In this document: positions 1-9,801 of the stretch, one piece after another
Layout: the number at the start of each line of letters is the position of its first letter
How positions within the stretch are numbered: the first letter of the stretch is position 1
The notes under the pieces: generated by a model
Databases searched by the model: none
Seen by the model: only the letters and a program-made list of their open reading frames with translations
What the model was told of the DNA's origin: nothing
Assembly: GCA_001751075.1 (NCBI GenBank)
Contig: MAVP01000010.1
Coordinates: 1 to 33,893 of the forward strand
DNA: 33,893 nucleotides
From: Desulfobacterales bacterium S7086C20
Lineage (GTDB): Bacteria > Desulfobacterota > Desulfobacteria > Desulfobacterales > C00003060
Direction: 5' to 3'
Made by a program: the position numbers and the translations under genes

Positions 1-4
1 AGAG

Positions 5-1297
5 ATGCCCACCCTTACACAAAAGATCTGTGGCGTTTGCCCGACAGCGCATCACACGGCAGCAAGCAAGGCATTAGATCACCTTTTTGGAGTAGAACCT
101 CCTCCTGCGGCAAGGAAGATAAGAGAGCTTTTGTACAACGCCTTCATCTTTGAAGACCATTTGTTGCACTTCTATTTCCTGGGAGGCCCCGATCTCATAG
201 TCGGGCCGGTTGCGCCCGGAGCCGAGAGAAACATTTTTGGGGTTATTAAGAAAGTCGGCGATGAAACCGGGAAAAAGGTTATCGACGTAAGAAACAGGGT
301 CCGAAAGGTGATGGCCACCTTAAGTGGCAGCCCTCTTTATCCCGTGTGCGGGCTTCCCGGCGGCGTATCAAAAAGTGTATCCGAGGAAGAAAGGACTGAG
401 ATACAGGCCGTAGCAAAAGATGCGGTGGAACTTGCAAAAGCATCACTTGAGATATTTCGTGATGTCGTCCTTAAAAACAAGGCATATACTAAACTGTTAT
501 ACGGCGATCTCTTTTCTCACAAGACATACTACATGGGATTGGTTGATGATAGGGACCGGCTGAACTTTTATGATGGAATGGTCCGTGTGGTCGATCCTGA
601 AGGCAAGGAATTTGCCAGATTCGAGGCAAAGGATTATTTTAAACACCTGGAAGAACGTGTAGATCCGCTGAGTTATCAGAAAATATTGTATCTAAAAAAT
701 GTCGGCTGGAAAGGATTTATCGATGGTAAAGAAAGCGGAATCTACAGGGTCGGCCCCCTTGCCAGGCTGAATGCCGCAGAGTGTATGGCTACAGATTCCG
801 CCCAGGTTGAGTTTGAAAAGATGTTTGATGCCTTCGGGAAAAAACCTGTTCACAATACATTTGCCTATCACTGGGCCAGACTTGTTGAGGCCTTGAATGC
901 AGCAGAAATGATGTATGAACTTTCATCCGATGAAGAACTTACGGATACCAAGATAAGGAATATCCCGACTCAGATCCCAAGAGAGGGTATGGGTGTGTGT
1001 GAGGCCCCCAGGGGGACCCTTTTCCACCACTACAAGACTAACAGTGATGCCATAGTAGAGGAGCTGAATTTATTAGTGGCCACACAAAATAGCGCGGCGG
1101 CTATTTCAATGTCTGTGGAACAGGCAGCTCGAATCCTCATCAAGGGTGGAAAGGTTTCCGATGGCAAACTGAATATTGTGGAAATGGCATTTCGTGCCTA
1201 TGATCCCTGTCTTGCTTGTGCCACTCATTGCCTTGATGGAAAAAGCTCCACAATTTCCAATTTGTGTGATATGGATGCTTTCGAAGCTTTACCTTAA
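5..1297 (+). CDS. mvhA: [NiFe] hydrogenase large subunit, group 3 (MvhA/F420-non-reducing-like), 5' end probably outside window
   Basis: L1 motif ICGVCPTAHH near the N-terminus and L2 motif DPCLACATH near the C-terminus. The ORF starts just before L1, so the true start lies upstream of the window. Confidence 0.85.
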   Translation: MPTLTQKICGVCPTAHHTAASKALDHLFGVEPPPAARKIRELLYNAFIFEDHLLHFYFLGGPDLIVGPVAPGAERNIFGVIKKVGDETGKKVIDVRNRVRKVMATLSGSPLYPVCGLPGGVSKSVSEEERTEIQAVAKDAVELAKASLEIFRDVVLKNKAYTKLLYGDLFSHKTYYMGLVDDRDRLNFYDGMVRVVDPEGKEFARFEAKDYFKHLEERVDPLSYQKILYLKNVGWKGFIDGKESGIYRVGPLARLNAAECMATDSAQVEFEKMFDAFGKKPVHNTFAYHWARLVEALNAAEMMYELSSDEELTDTKIRNIPTQIPREGMGVCEAPRGTLFHHYKTNSDAIVEELNLLVATQNSAAAISMSVEQAARILIKGGKVSDGKLNIVEMAFRAYDPCLACATHCLDGKSSTISNLCDMDAFEALP

Positions 1298-1403
1298 ACC
1301 GACGAGTCGAGCAAAAAGGCAATTCATTGCTTGAGGCGAAGCGATGCTGGATGTAGACAGCTAGTTTAAATTTCAAGTAGAATCAAGAAGGAGGAAAGCA
1401 GTT

Positions 1404-1628
1404 ATGGCCGTAGAAGTTCTAGATACATTGGGGTTGAAGTGCCCTCAACCGGTTCTCAAAATAGCCGTAAAGGCCCCTGACATGAACCCGGGCGACACCT
1501 TGGAGATAATTGGAGACTGTCCTACCTTTGAAAAAGATGTCCGAACATGGTGCGAGCGCTTGGGAAAGGTCTTTCTTTCCATCAAGGACGAAGGGCATAA
1601 TAAGAAAAGAGTCCAGATTCAGTTCTAA
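1404..1628 (+). CDS. TusA/SirA-like sulfur carrier family protein
   Basis: 74 aa; LDTLGLKCPQPVLK (CPxP motif) typical of the TusA family; GGAGG RBS upstream. Confidence 0.85.
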   Translation: MAVEVLDTLGLKCPQPVLKIAVKAPDMNPGDTLEIIGDCPTFEKDVRTWCERLGKVFLSIKDEGHNKKRVQIQF

Positions 1629-1639
1629 TAGCGGAAGGA

Positions 1640-2179
1640 CTATTTTGCGGGGAGAAAGATATTCCGCCGATAGAACTTTAGTTCTTCTATCGATTCCTTG
1701 ATATCACTTAGGGCGAGATGATCTTTACGTTTTTTTACTTTTACCAATGCAGGGTACCACCTTTTGACTAATTCCTTGACTGTGCTCACATCAACATTGC
1801 GATAGTGGAAAAAGGTGTCCAACGAAGGCATGTACCTTGACAGGAAGCGACGGTCCTGCCAAATGGAATTGCCGCATAGTGGAGACTCGCCTTTCTTGGA
1901 ATAGCGGTGGAGAAACTCCAATGTCTTCCCCTCAGCTTTACGACAGTTGTAGGGAGATCTCTTTACTTTGTCCAGAAGGCCCGATGACTCATGATGGGTC
2001 TTGCTCCACTCCTCAATAGTCGAAAGGGCTTGACTTGGGTGGTGTATTACTATATTAGGACCTTCGGCAATTATATCGAGATTGCTATTCGTAACAATTG
2101 AGGCTATTTCAAGGATTACATGTCTTTCGGGGTCTAACCCGGACATTTCCAGGTCGATCCAAATCAAGTTGTCAGCCAA
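1640..2179 (-). CDS. orn: Oligoribonuclease (DEDDh 3'-5' exonuclease)
   Basis: IWIDLEMSGLDPERHVILEIA start and SPLCGNSIWQDRRFL; Orn-like length. Confidence 0.9.
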   Translation of the reverse strand: MADNLIWIDLEMSGLDPERHVILEIASIVTNSNLDIIAEGPNIVIHHPSQALSTIEEWSKTHHESSGLLDKVKRSPYNCRKAEGKTLEFLHRYSKKGESPLCGNSIWQDRRFLSRYMPSLDTFFHYRNVDVSTVKELVKRWYPALVKVKKRKDHLALSDIKESIEELKFYRRNIFLPAK

Positions 2180-2189
2180 TTCAACCTCT

Positions 2190-3287
2190 TTATTGTACCA
2201 AGCCTGATGATGATTCTACATCAACAGTAAGGTTTAATGTATTATAGAGGTTTTCAAAAGAAAACCCCTTGTCTACGAGTTTGATTCCATGATTTATCTT
2301 CTGCTTGTCTTGCAAGCTGAGCTTTCCAACAACAGCCTCCACCCCTTTTGCTACTGTAAAGGTATCACTCTTGGCAACTAGAATGGGCACACCATTTGCT
2401 CTAGCCCTGGTTCTTATGATTTCATTAGGGTAAAGGTCTCCGGTGAGGATCAGGCACCTCGCCCCACTTTCTATGGCAACAAGCTGAATATCTGTCCGGT
2501 CGCCTCCTACGATAACTGCCGAGGACGGGTGTTTGATCATGTAGGTGATGAATTTGTCTACATGCATGCCGCCGACCAGAAAGCCTTCCACCAAAGCCCC
2601 AATGCCATCCTTGCAACAAACCACATCGGCGCCCAGAATATGAGCCAACTCGCTTACCTCTACGGCCTTCAACAAACTATCTGTCGGCAAACAGCCAAAA
2701 ACCTTCATCTCGTTACGTTCTAAAAAGAACGAAACAAACTCCTCAATCTCTTCAATGTGTGCGCCTTCTACCTTATTAAAGACTACACCCATCACGGGAT
2801 TACCTATGACTCTCTTTAATTCCAGAAGAAAGTCGATGCAAAAATCGCATGTATACCTTTCTACAAACAAGACGTGGGCATTTAGCAGATGAACAAGCAC
2901 CGAACCCGATATGCCAAAAGAACTCCCTTCACTGAAATTATAGTCACAGTGTACTATGACAACATCTTTTTGGTCAGATATTATCTCAAAAGCCTTTTCT
3001 ATTTTTTCCTGTAGCCCTGTTATTGGCTTTTTGTAGTTATGCTTTTTTAACTCCTGAGTTATAATAACAGGACAGACAGATTCAATGGGATCATCCAGCT
3101 CAAAGAGTCTGTGGATAAACCATGCCCCTTTGTCAGTAATTATGTCCCCTAGTTGATACGGAAAATGCCCAAAAGGCTTAAAATAACCGATCTTAAAACC
3201 ATCTCTTTTCAATCGGTCCATCAGTCCCATAGTGATAAGATCTTTGCCGGCGGATCTCTCAAAGGATGTGACATAGAGTGAAACCAT
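2190..3287 (-). CDS. BioD-like/phosphotransacetylase N-terminal-like protein with DRTGG domain
   Basis: P-loop-like SFERSAGKDLI followed by GYFKPFG; C-terminal VIVGGDRTDIQLVAIE region resembles DRTGG domains. Confidence 0.75.
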   Translation of the reverse strand: MVSLYVTSFERSAGKDLITMGLMDRLKRDGFKIGYFKPFGHFPYQLGDIITDKGAWFIHRLFELDDPIESVCPVIITQELKKHNYKKPITGLQEKIEKAFEIISDQKDVVIVHCDYNFSEGSSFGISGSVLVHLLNAHVLFVERYTCDFCIDFLLELKRVIGNPVMGVVFNKVEGAHIEEIEEFVSFFLERNEMKVFGCLPTDSLLKAVEVSELAHILGADVVCCKDGIGALVEGFLVGGMHVDKFITYMIKHPSSAVIVGGDRTDIQLVAIESGARCLILTGDLYPNEIIRTRARANGVPILVAKSDTFTVAKGVEAVVGKLSLQDKQKINHGIKLVDKGFSFENLYNTLNLTVDVESSSGLVQ

Positions 3288-3504
3288 GATAATACCCCTT
3301 CATCTCAGTCCGGGAAACCTGGTCATATACAACCAGATTTTCAATATATAGTAACTATACTGTAATTGCAAGTCCCTGAAATTGGATTGAGAAATGGTGC
3401 AGTTACAAACGACAGGAGACTACTTCATGTTTTGTCTTGATTTCCAGGGTGTTGTTATATTACGTTATTATATCTTTAAACTCCTCAACGGGGTAAATCT
3501 CTAA

Positions 3505-5727
3505 ATGGAAGAAAGATTGTTGCTACAAGGAATCTCTTCGGAAAAAATAAGAAAGCTGGTCAATTTTGAGCACCCTGACCCGCACAGCATCCTCGGTTTG
3601 CATCCCTATGTGTTAAAAGACAAGAAAGGTTTGCTTGTTCGTGCCTTTCACCCGGATGCCGTAAGCGCTGAGGTTATCTTAAAGGGGAGTAACCCTTGTG
3701 TCATGGAGAAGTGCCATCCGGGTGGGCTATTTGCTTTCTTTTTCCCTCGGCGGCGCCGCACCTTTTCTTATAGGATTCGTTTTACCTTTGCCAACGGAAA
3801 CCAATGGGAGTCGGATGCCCCTTATCGTTTCTTGCCTACGCTGGGCGACATAGACCTGCATCTGGCAGGAGAGGGGACTCATCACCGGCTATATGACAAG
3901 CTCGGCGCTCATCTGCGTTCAGTGGATGGTGTGTCGGGAGTATCTTTTGCAGTCTGGGCTCCCAGCGCAAAATGTGTGAGCGTGATCGGTGATTTTAATG
4001 GCTGGGATGGCAGGTTGTTACCCATGAGAGCTATGGGGGCTTCGGGAATATGGGAGCTTTTTGTGCCTGGTCTTGGGACAGGGACGTTGTACAAATATGA
4101 AATCAAGACTGCCGCCGGAAAACTTAGAACAAAGACAGACCCCTTTGCCTTTGCTATGGAGCTTCGGCCCGGCACAGCCTCCATCGTTTATGATCTGGAG
4201 GCCTATGAATGGCATGATTCCCAGTGGATTACTGATCGTGATAAACAAAACCTGCGCGAAGAACCAATGGCAATCTATGAGGTCCATTTAGGCTCTTGGA
4301 TGCGCAGCAACAAAGACTCAACAAAATGGCTTACCTATCGGGAGTTGGCGGAAAAGTTGGTGAAACACGTAAAGGACTTCGGTTTTACCCACATAGAACT
4401 CATGCCCGTAGCCGAGCATCCCCTTGATGCTTCCTGGGGTTATCAGGTTACAGGCTATTTCGCACCCACAAGCCGATTCGGGACCCCAGACGATTTCAAG
4501 TACTTCGTAGACACATGTCACCAGCACGGCATCGGGGTTATTATTGACTGGGTGCCCGCCCATTTTCCAAAAGACGACTGGAGTTTGCGGCTCTTTGATG
4601 GCACAGCCCTGTACGAGCATCAGGATCCCAGGGAGGGTGAACATGCAGAGTGGGGTACCCTAGTCTTTAACTTTGGCCGGCACGAAGTGCGCAATTTTCT
4701 CATTGCCAATGCCTTGTTCTGGCTGGACAAGTATCATATCGATGGACTCAGGGTTGATGCGGTGGCTTCCATGCTCTATCTTGACTATGGAAGAAAAGAG
4801 GGGGAATGGATCCCCAATCGCTACGGGGGAAACGAGAATCTCGCTGGTGTGGATTTTTTTAAGAAACTAAATGAAGCCCTCTATGGACTTTTCCCGGGTT
4901 GTTTTACCGTGGCAGAAGAATCGACCGCCTGGTCAGGGGTTACCTCGCCGGCTTACCTGGGCGGCCTTGGTTTTGGTTTTAAGTGGGATATGGGTTGGAT
5001 GCATGACACATTGCTATACTTCAACAAAGATTCGGTTCATCGGAAATATCATCACAACGACCTTACATTTTCAATGATGTATGCCTATAGCGAGAATTTT
5101 ATCCTACCTTTTTCCCACGATGAAGTTGTCTACGGCAAGGGTTCACTTCTCAGAAAAATGCCGGGTGACGAGTGGCAAAGATTTGCCAACTTAAGACTTC
5201 TCCTGACATACATGTATACTCATCCCGGCAAAAAGCTCCTATTTATGGGCGCAGAGCTCGCTTCTTGGGACGAATGGCATCACGATAATAGTCTTGATTG
5301 GGGACTTGCTTTAGATCCCAAACGTCAGAACTTCCAACGGTTTATGAGAGACCTTGGCAGATTCTATCTTGAACACCCACCCCTCTGGGAATTAGACCCC
5401 TACCCGAAGGGATTTTCATGGATCGATTGTAACGACACCGATACAGGCGTGATCTCCTATGTTCGTTTCGGAAAAAAGAACCACCTGGTATGTGTACTCA
5501 ATCTTACCCCGGTTGTGAGAAATGGATACCGAATCGGTGTACCCGAGAAAGGGGCATACGCCGAGGCAATGAACACCGACTCTACCTATTATGGGGGGAG
5601 CAATGTGGGTAACGGGGGTCTTACCAAGGCTGAAGAAATCCCTTTTCATGGTTTCAAACAATCGGTTTGCCTAAATCTGCCGCCGCTTGCCTGCTTGGTT
5701 CTCAAATCGCAAAACGTATGCCCTTAA
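3505..5727 (+). CDS. glgB: 1,4-alpha-glucan branching enzyme
   Basis: 740 aa; [89 protein letters not shown]. Confidence 0.97.
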   Translation: MEERLLLQGISSEKIRKLVNFEHPDPHSILGLHPYVLKDKKGLLVRAFHPDAVSAEVILKGSNPCVMEKCHPGGLFAFFFPRRRRTFSYRIRFTFANGNQWESDAPYRFLPTLGDIDLHLAGEGTHHRLYDKLGAHLRSVDGVSGVSFAVWAPSAKCVSVIGDFNGWDGRLLPMRAMGASGIWELFVPGLGTGTLYKYEIKTAAGKLRTKTDPFAFAMELRPGTASIVYDLEAYEWHDSQWITDRDKQNLREEPMAIYEVHLGSWMRSNKDSTKWLTYRELAEKLVKHVKDFGFTHIELMPVAEHPLDASWGYQVTGYFAPTSRFGTPDDFKYFVDTCHQHGIGVIIDWVPAHFPKDDWSLRLFDGTALYEHQDPREGEHAEWGTLVFNFGRHEVRNFLIANALFWLDKYHIDGLRVDAVASMLYLDYGRKEGEWIPNRYGGNENLAGVDFFKKLNEALYGLFPGCFTVAEESTAWSGVTSPAYLGGLGFGFKWDMGWMHDTLLYFNKDSVHRKYHHNDLTFSMMYAYSENFILPFSHDEVVYGKGSLLRKMPGDEWQRFANLRLLLTYMYTHPGKKLLFMGAELASWDEWHHDNSLDWGLALDPKRQNFQRFMRDLGRFYLEHPPLWELDPYPKGFSWIDCNDTDTGVISYVRFGKKNHLVCVLNLTPVVRNGYRIGVPEKGAYAEAMNTDSTYYGGSNVGNGGLTKAEEIPFHGFKQSVCLNLPPLACLVLKSQNVCP

Positions 5728-5837
5728 GTTTGACGACTTCGTAAAAAGCTTTTGTGAGAGACATTGAGCATTTTTGAGAGGGTCATCTCCAAAAGAGTTG
5801 GTAGGATGATAAGATAAGGATTCGGGAGGTATTCCGC

Positions 5838-7274
5838 ATGATCAAGTTCAGCGAAAGACACCTCAAGATACCCAAATTATCACGGCCGGTTTATCTGGTA
5901 ACAGCAGGCCAGTCGAAATTTGGCCGTGCGATACCGGAAAAAAGGATAGAGGAACTAGTCGTTGATGCACTCACAATGGCCGCGAAGCTCATTGATAAGA
6001 CACCTGCCGAGTTGAAGAGCTACATACATACAGCGTATTACGGCCATTTCGCCGATCACTTTGGTGATCAGCTCCTTGGAGAAGCTGTAATTCATGACCG
6101 TTTAGGCCTTGACCCTTTAGGAAATATTGGGATCAAGACAGGTGGCGCTACCGGAGGATCCACACTGTGGGAAGCCGTCAAAACGGTTGCTTCAGGGTAT
6201 TCCGATTGTGTGCTGGCCATGGGTTGGGAACGCATGGATGAAGTCCCCACGGATGAGGGGAACCACCTGATCTCTTGTGCGGCCGATAAGGATTGGGAAA
6301 CTCCTCTTGGACATATCTACACAGGCTACTATGCAGTAATGGCGCAGAAGTACTGGCAAGTTTTTGGGAAAGAAGAAGACTCTTTTCGCCAAACAATGGC
6401 AGAAATATCAGTGAAGCATCATGGCTACGCCCGGTTCAATCCATTTGCTCACTCTCCGATGAAAATTACCACCGATGATGTTTTGAAATCACCTGTTGTA
6501 GCCTATCCTCTCCGTGCCCTTGATTGTTGTCTGATGAGTGTAGGCGCAGCCTGCGCGATCATCTGTGACGAAGATACGGCAATGGAACTGACAAAGAATA
6601 CCAAGAACAAACCCCTCAGAATTTGGGTGGCTGCCGGCTCACACACCCTAAGGCCTGCCTGCCGTCGAGATATGGAAATCCCGTTGCTTCCAAACGAAAC
6701 AGACGATCAATATGCTGATCTTGGTAAGCGGTTCCCCGGTGGGGATCGTTACCCCGGGTTCACCGGTTTTCTGGCCGCAAGAATGGCTGTCTGGTACGGT
6801 TACAGGATGGCGGGCATTGTAGATCCGATGGAAGATCTCGATGTCGTTGAACTGCACGATGCATTCACTATCAGCGACATACAGACTTACGAAGATATCG
6901 GACTCAGACCGTACGGCTACGGGAGAGACTATGTAGAGTCCGGTGATTGTTACCACACGAACCCGAATACCGGAAAACCGGGCAGATTGCCTTCCAACCT
7001 ATCCGGGGGACTCATTGGATGCATGCACGCCGTTGGCGCAACAGGGATTATGCAAACATTTGAAATTGCCAGCCATATTTGGAACCGATGGGGTGAAATC
7101 CACGAAGACTCAAGCCTGTGGGATGACTTCGGCCGCCAGAAGCCGGATGACTGGACTAACCTTCAGGTCAATGACGCAAAGAAGGCCATGGCTATTAGCC
7201 ATGCCGGGGTTGGCTCACATGTAACCGCCACCATATTGATGGATCCTGACCATCTTCTGAAAGAGGAGGATTAG
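5838..7274 (+). CDS. Thiolase-superfamily protein (SCP-x/archaeal-type, DUF35-partnered)
   Basis: VELHDAFT and HAVGATG motifs; followed 2 nt later by a DUF35 gene. Canonical nucleophilic Cys not evident (see findings). Confidence 0.8.
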   Translation: MIKFSERHLKIPKLSRPVYLVTAGQSKFGRAIPEKRIEELVVDALTMAAKLIDKTPAELKSYIHTAYYGHFADHFGDQLLGEAVIHDRLGLDPLGNIGIKTGGATGGSTLWEAVKTVASGYSDCVLAMGWERMDEVPTDEGNHLISCAADKDWETPLGHIYTGYYAVMAQKYWQVFGKEEDSFRQTMAEISVKHHGYARFNPFAHSPMKITTDDVLKSPVVAYPLRALDCCLMSVGAACAIICDEDTAMELTKNTKNKPLRIWVAAGSHTLRPACRRDMEIPLLPNETDDQYADLGKRFPGGDRYPGFTGFLAARMAVWYGYRMAGIVDPMEDLDVVELHDAFTISDIQTYEDIGLRPYGYGRDYVESGDCYHTNPNTGKPGRLPSNLSGGLIGCMHAVGATGIMQTFEIASHIWNRWGEIHEDSSLWDDFGRQKPDDWTNLQVNDAKKAMAISHAGVGSHVTATILMDPDHLLKEED

Positions 7275-7276
7275 AT

Positions 7277-7873
7277 ATGAGTATGTTTGGGACCGTGACA
7301 GTCAAAGATGGGAAATACCGAATTAAGGGGGATTTTCATCACATCTCAGCCAACATACCCATCCGCAACCAGGATAATGCATGGCAACTCATAGGGGTTA
7401 CAAATCCGAGGGATATGACCTATATCCACACGTACGGCGGCGAAGCCGTCTTTTTCGAAAACCTTTCCAAAGGAAAGATACATGGCACACGGTGCGACAA
7501 CCCTGATTGTGAGTTTAAGGGAACTGTTTACATTCCCTTCCGAATTCATTGCCCGGATTGTCTGGCAAAAAATACGGTGGTTGACCTGACAGACGTGTGT
7601 CGTAAGACAGCAATCATCCATACCTTTATGGTCTGCGAACGGTCAGGGGCATTTAATACCCTGGATAAACCAATCAGGTTTATCAATATTGAGTTTGAAG
7701 GGGTTACCACGATTCTGATGAGTTATCTTTCAGTGGGTGAGCCAAAGGTCGGAATGAGAGTCGTTCCCATATTTAGAATGCTTGATCCCACCTATACAAT
7801 TACAGACCTTTCATGGGTTGCTGAGGCAACACCCGAAAGCGCCTTGCCCAAAGGCTTTTCGTTTGGGCACTAG
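7277..7873 (+). CDS. Zn-ribbon/OB-fold (DUF35-like) acyl-CoA-associated protein
   Basis: CDNPDC...CPDC zinc-ribbon pattern; position directly after a thiolase gene is typical for this family. Confidence 0.8.
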   Translation: MSMFGTVTVKDGKYRIKGDFHHISANIPIRNQDNAWQLIGVTNPRDMTYIHTYGGEAVFFENLSKGKIHGTRCDNPDCEFKGTVYIPFRIHCPDCLAKNTVVDLTDVCRKTAIIHTFMVCERSGAFNTLDKPIRFINIEFEGVTTILMSYLSVGEPKVGMRVVPIFRMLDPTYTITDLSWVAEATPESALPKGFSFGH

Positions 7874-9801
7874 TTTCCATCCAAAACTTGGCGTATCGTA
7901 TGGGAAAGCTGTTTCACGGAAAAGGGTTTCTGAATAAATCCATTACAACCACGGGCCAATATTTCGCTGGCTTGCCCTTCGATACTATATCCACTTGAAA
8001 GAAGTACTTTGGCTTCTGGCCGGATCTCCTTTATTTTGTCGTAGGCCTCACCACCACCCATATCCGGCATGATCATATCAAGGATAACCATGTCAATTTC
8101 ATCTTTGTTCTTTTCATACACATCTACCGCTTCCTTGCCGTTTCTTGCCAGCAATACTCTATAACCCATTTCTTCCAGGATCTCTTGACCAACCTCAATG
8201 ATCATCTCCTCATCATCGACAAGGAGTACCGACTCTGTTCCTCGCATAAGGGTAGTTTGAGATTCCTGTCGCTGCGGAACCTTCTTTTCTGAGGCTGGGA
8301 TAAAAACACTAAGTGTGGCGCCTTCCCCCTTCTTGCTGGTGACGTCAATAAAACCTCCATGGTTCTTAACAATGCCATAAGCTGACGCGAGGCCAAGGCC
8401 GGTACCTCTACCCATTTCCTTGGTAGTAAAGAATGGTTCGAATATCCTGCGTTGTGTTTCTTCGTCCATACCCACGCCATTGTCTCTAACAGAAAACTTC
8501 ACGTATTTGCCGGGTTCCACACTAAATGGCCTGGTGTCATCATCTCGCAATTCCACATTCCTGGTTTGAATGTATAACTCTCCCACTTCAGGCATTGCAT
8601 GTCCGGCATTGACATACATATTTAACAAAACCTGTTCTATCTGGCCTCGGTCCACTTCCAATGTCCAGATGTCTTCTTCATAATCTGTGTGGATCTTTAT
8701 CTCTTTTTTGGTTCTTCCAAACATTTGGATGGTCTTGTGGACCAATTCATTCATGTCGGTCGCCTTAACCTCGTATTTGCCTCCTCTAGCGAAGCCAAGC
8801 AGTTGCTTGGTAAGGCCGGCCCCACTTTCGACAATACTCTCTATCCCCTTGAGGTGTTCATAATAAGGGTGGTCTGGGTCAATATTTAAGAACATCAAGG
8901 ATGTTCGCCCCTGGATACCCATAAGCAGGTTGTTAAAATCATGTGCAACGCCCCCAGCAAGTGTGCCTATGGCTTGCATCTTCTGGGCCTGCGTGAGCTG
9001 TGTCTGCAATTTCCGTTGCTCAGTGATATCTTTGAGGACACCTACAATCCCGACGATGTTTCCTTCCGAATCAAGGTTGGGAGCACCACTCATGCTAAAA
9101 AGCCTGAAAGTGTCATCCTTGTGCACCAATGTGCATGACGTGTCCGTAATTGTTTCGCCACCTTCTTTCACGCGCTTGAAAAGTTCTCGGTAACGGTCAG
9201 TCACACCGTCTCGAACAAAATCGGCAAACCCCGCGCCTATTATCTCATCTGATTTATGTCCCAAGATTTTTTCCCACGCAGGATTGACATAAGTGAACAT
9301 CCCGTCTAAGCTCAAAGTATAAATGATATCCGGAGAGCTATTGACCAAATCCTGATACCGCCTTTCAGAAAAGGCCAGTTTCTCGCTGATGATACTATAT
9401 TCTTTTTCCAATGTTTTCTGGTCAACAGCATTTCGCACCCTTTTTAGTAATTCCTCAAACTCAAACGGCTTCCTGATATAATCGTAGGCCCCTTTCCTCA
9501 GCGACGTTATGGCAGAATTTAAAGAGGCATGACCAGTTATAATAATAACTAGTGTGCCAAGGCCTTTCTGCTTGATATAATCCATAATCTCGAGGCCATT
9601 CATGTCAGGCATGATGATGTCCAAGAGAACAAGATCAATATTGTTTTGGGCCAGGTGTTCCAAGGCCCCTTGACCACTATGAACCGTTCGGGTTTCATAG
9701 CCCTCATTGCTGAGGAGAACCTTCAAGCTGTCACACATACGCACTTCGTCGTCCACTATCAGGATTTCAGGTGTGTAGGCCATACCTACCCCCTTATTCA
9801 A
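7870..9801 (-). CDS. Hybrid sensor histidine kinase: REC-PAS-HisKA-HATPase-REC
   Basis: [42 protein letters not shown]-box; NGVGMDEE and [21 protein letters not shown]-terminal [14 protein letters not shown]. More likely start is ATG at 9783 ([13 protein letters not shown]) with a G-rich RBS. Confidence 0.92.
   Translation of the reverse strand: MNKGVGMAYTPEILIVDDEVRMCDSLKVLLSNEGYETRTVHSGQGALEHLAQNNIDLVLLDIIMPDMNGLEIMDYIKQKGLGTLVIIITGHASLNSAITSLRKGAYDYIRKPFEFEELLKRVRNAVDQKTLEKEYSIISEKLAFSERRYQDLVNSSPDIIYTLSLDGMFTYVNPAWEKILGHKSDEIIGAGFADFVRDGVTDRYRELFKRVKEGGETITDTSCTLVHKDDTFRLFSMSGAPNLDSEGNIVGIVGVLKDITEQRKLQTQLTQAQKMQAIGTLAGGVAHDFNNLLMGIQGRTSLMFLNIDPDHPYYEHLKGIESIVESGAGLTKQLLGFARGGKYEVKATDMNELVHKTIQMFGRTKKEIKIHTDYEEDIWTLEVDRGQIEQVLLNMYVNAGHAMPEVGELYIQTRNVELRDDDTRPFSVEPGKYVKFSVRDNGVGMDEETQRRIFEPFFTTKEMGRGTGLGLASAYGIVKNHGGFIDVTSKKGEGATLSVFIPASEKKVPQRQESQTTLMRGTESVLLVDDEEMIIEVGQEILEEMGYRVLLARNGKEAVDVYEKNKDEIDMVILDMIMPDMGGGEAYDKIKEIRPEAKVLLSSGYSIEGQASEILARGCNGFIQKPFSVKQLSHTIRQVLDGN

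Noticed and set aside
1201-1300. Possible frameshift at the hydrogenase C-terminus after DPCLACATH
   Set aside because: The alternative frame does not give a more family-like tail; a short variable tail after the L2 motif is expected for maturation cleavage.
4018-4287. Antisense ORFs inside glgB and other genes
   Set aside because: Shadow ORFs opposite strongly conserved coding sequence.
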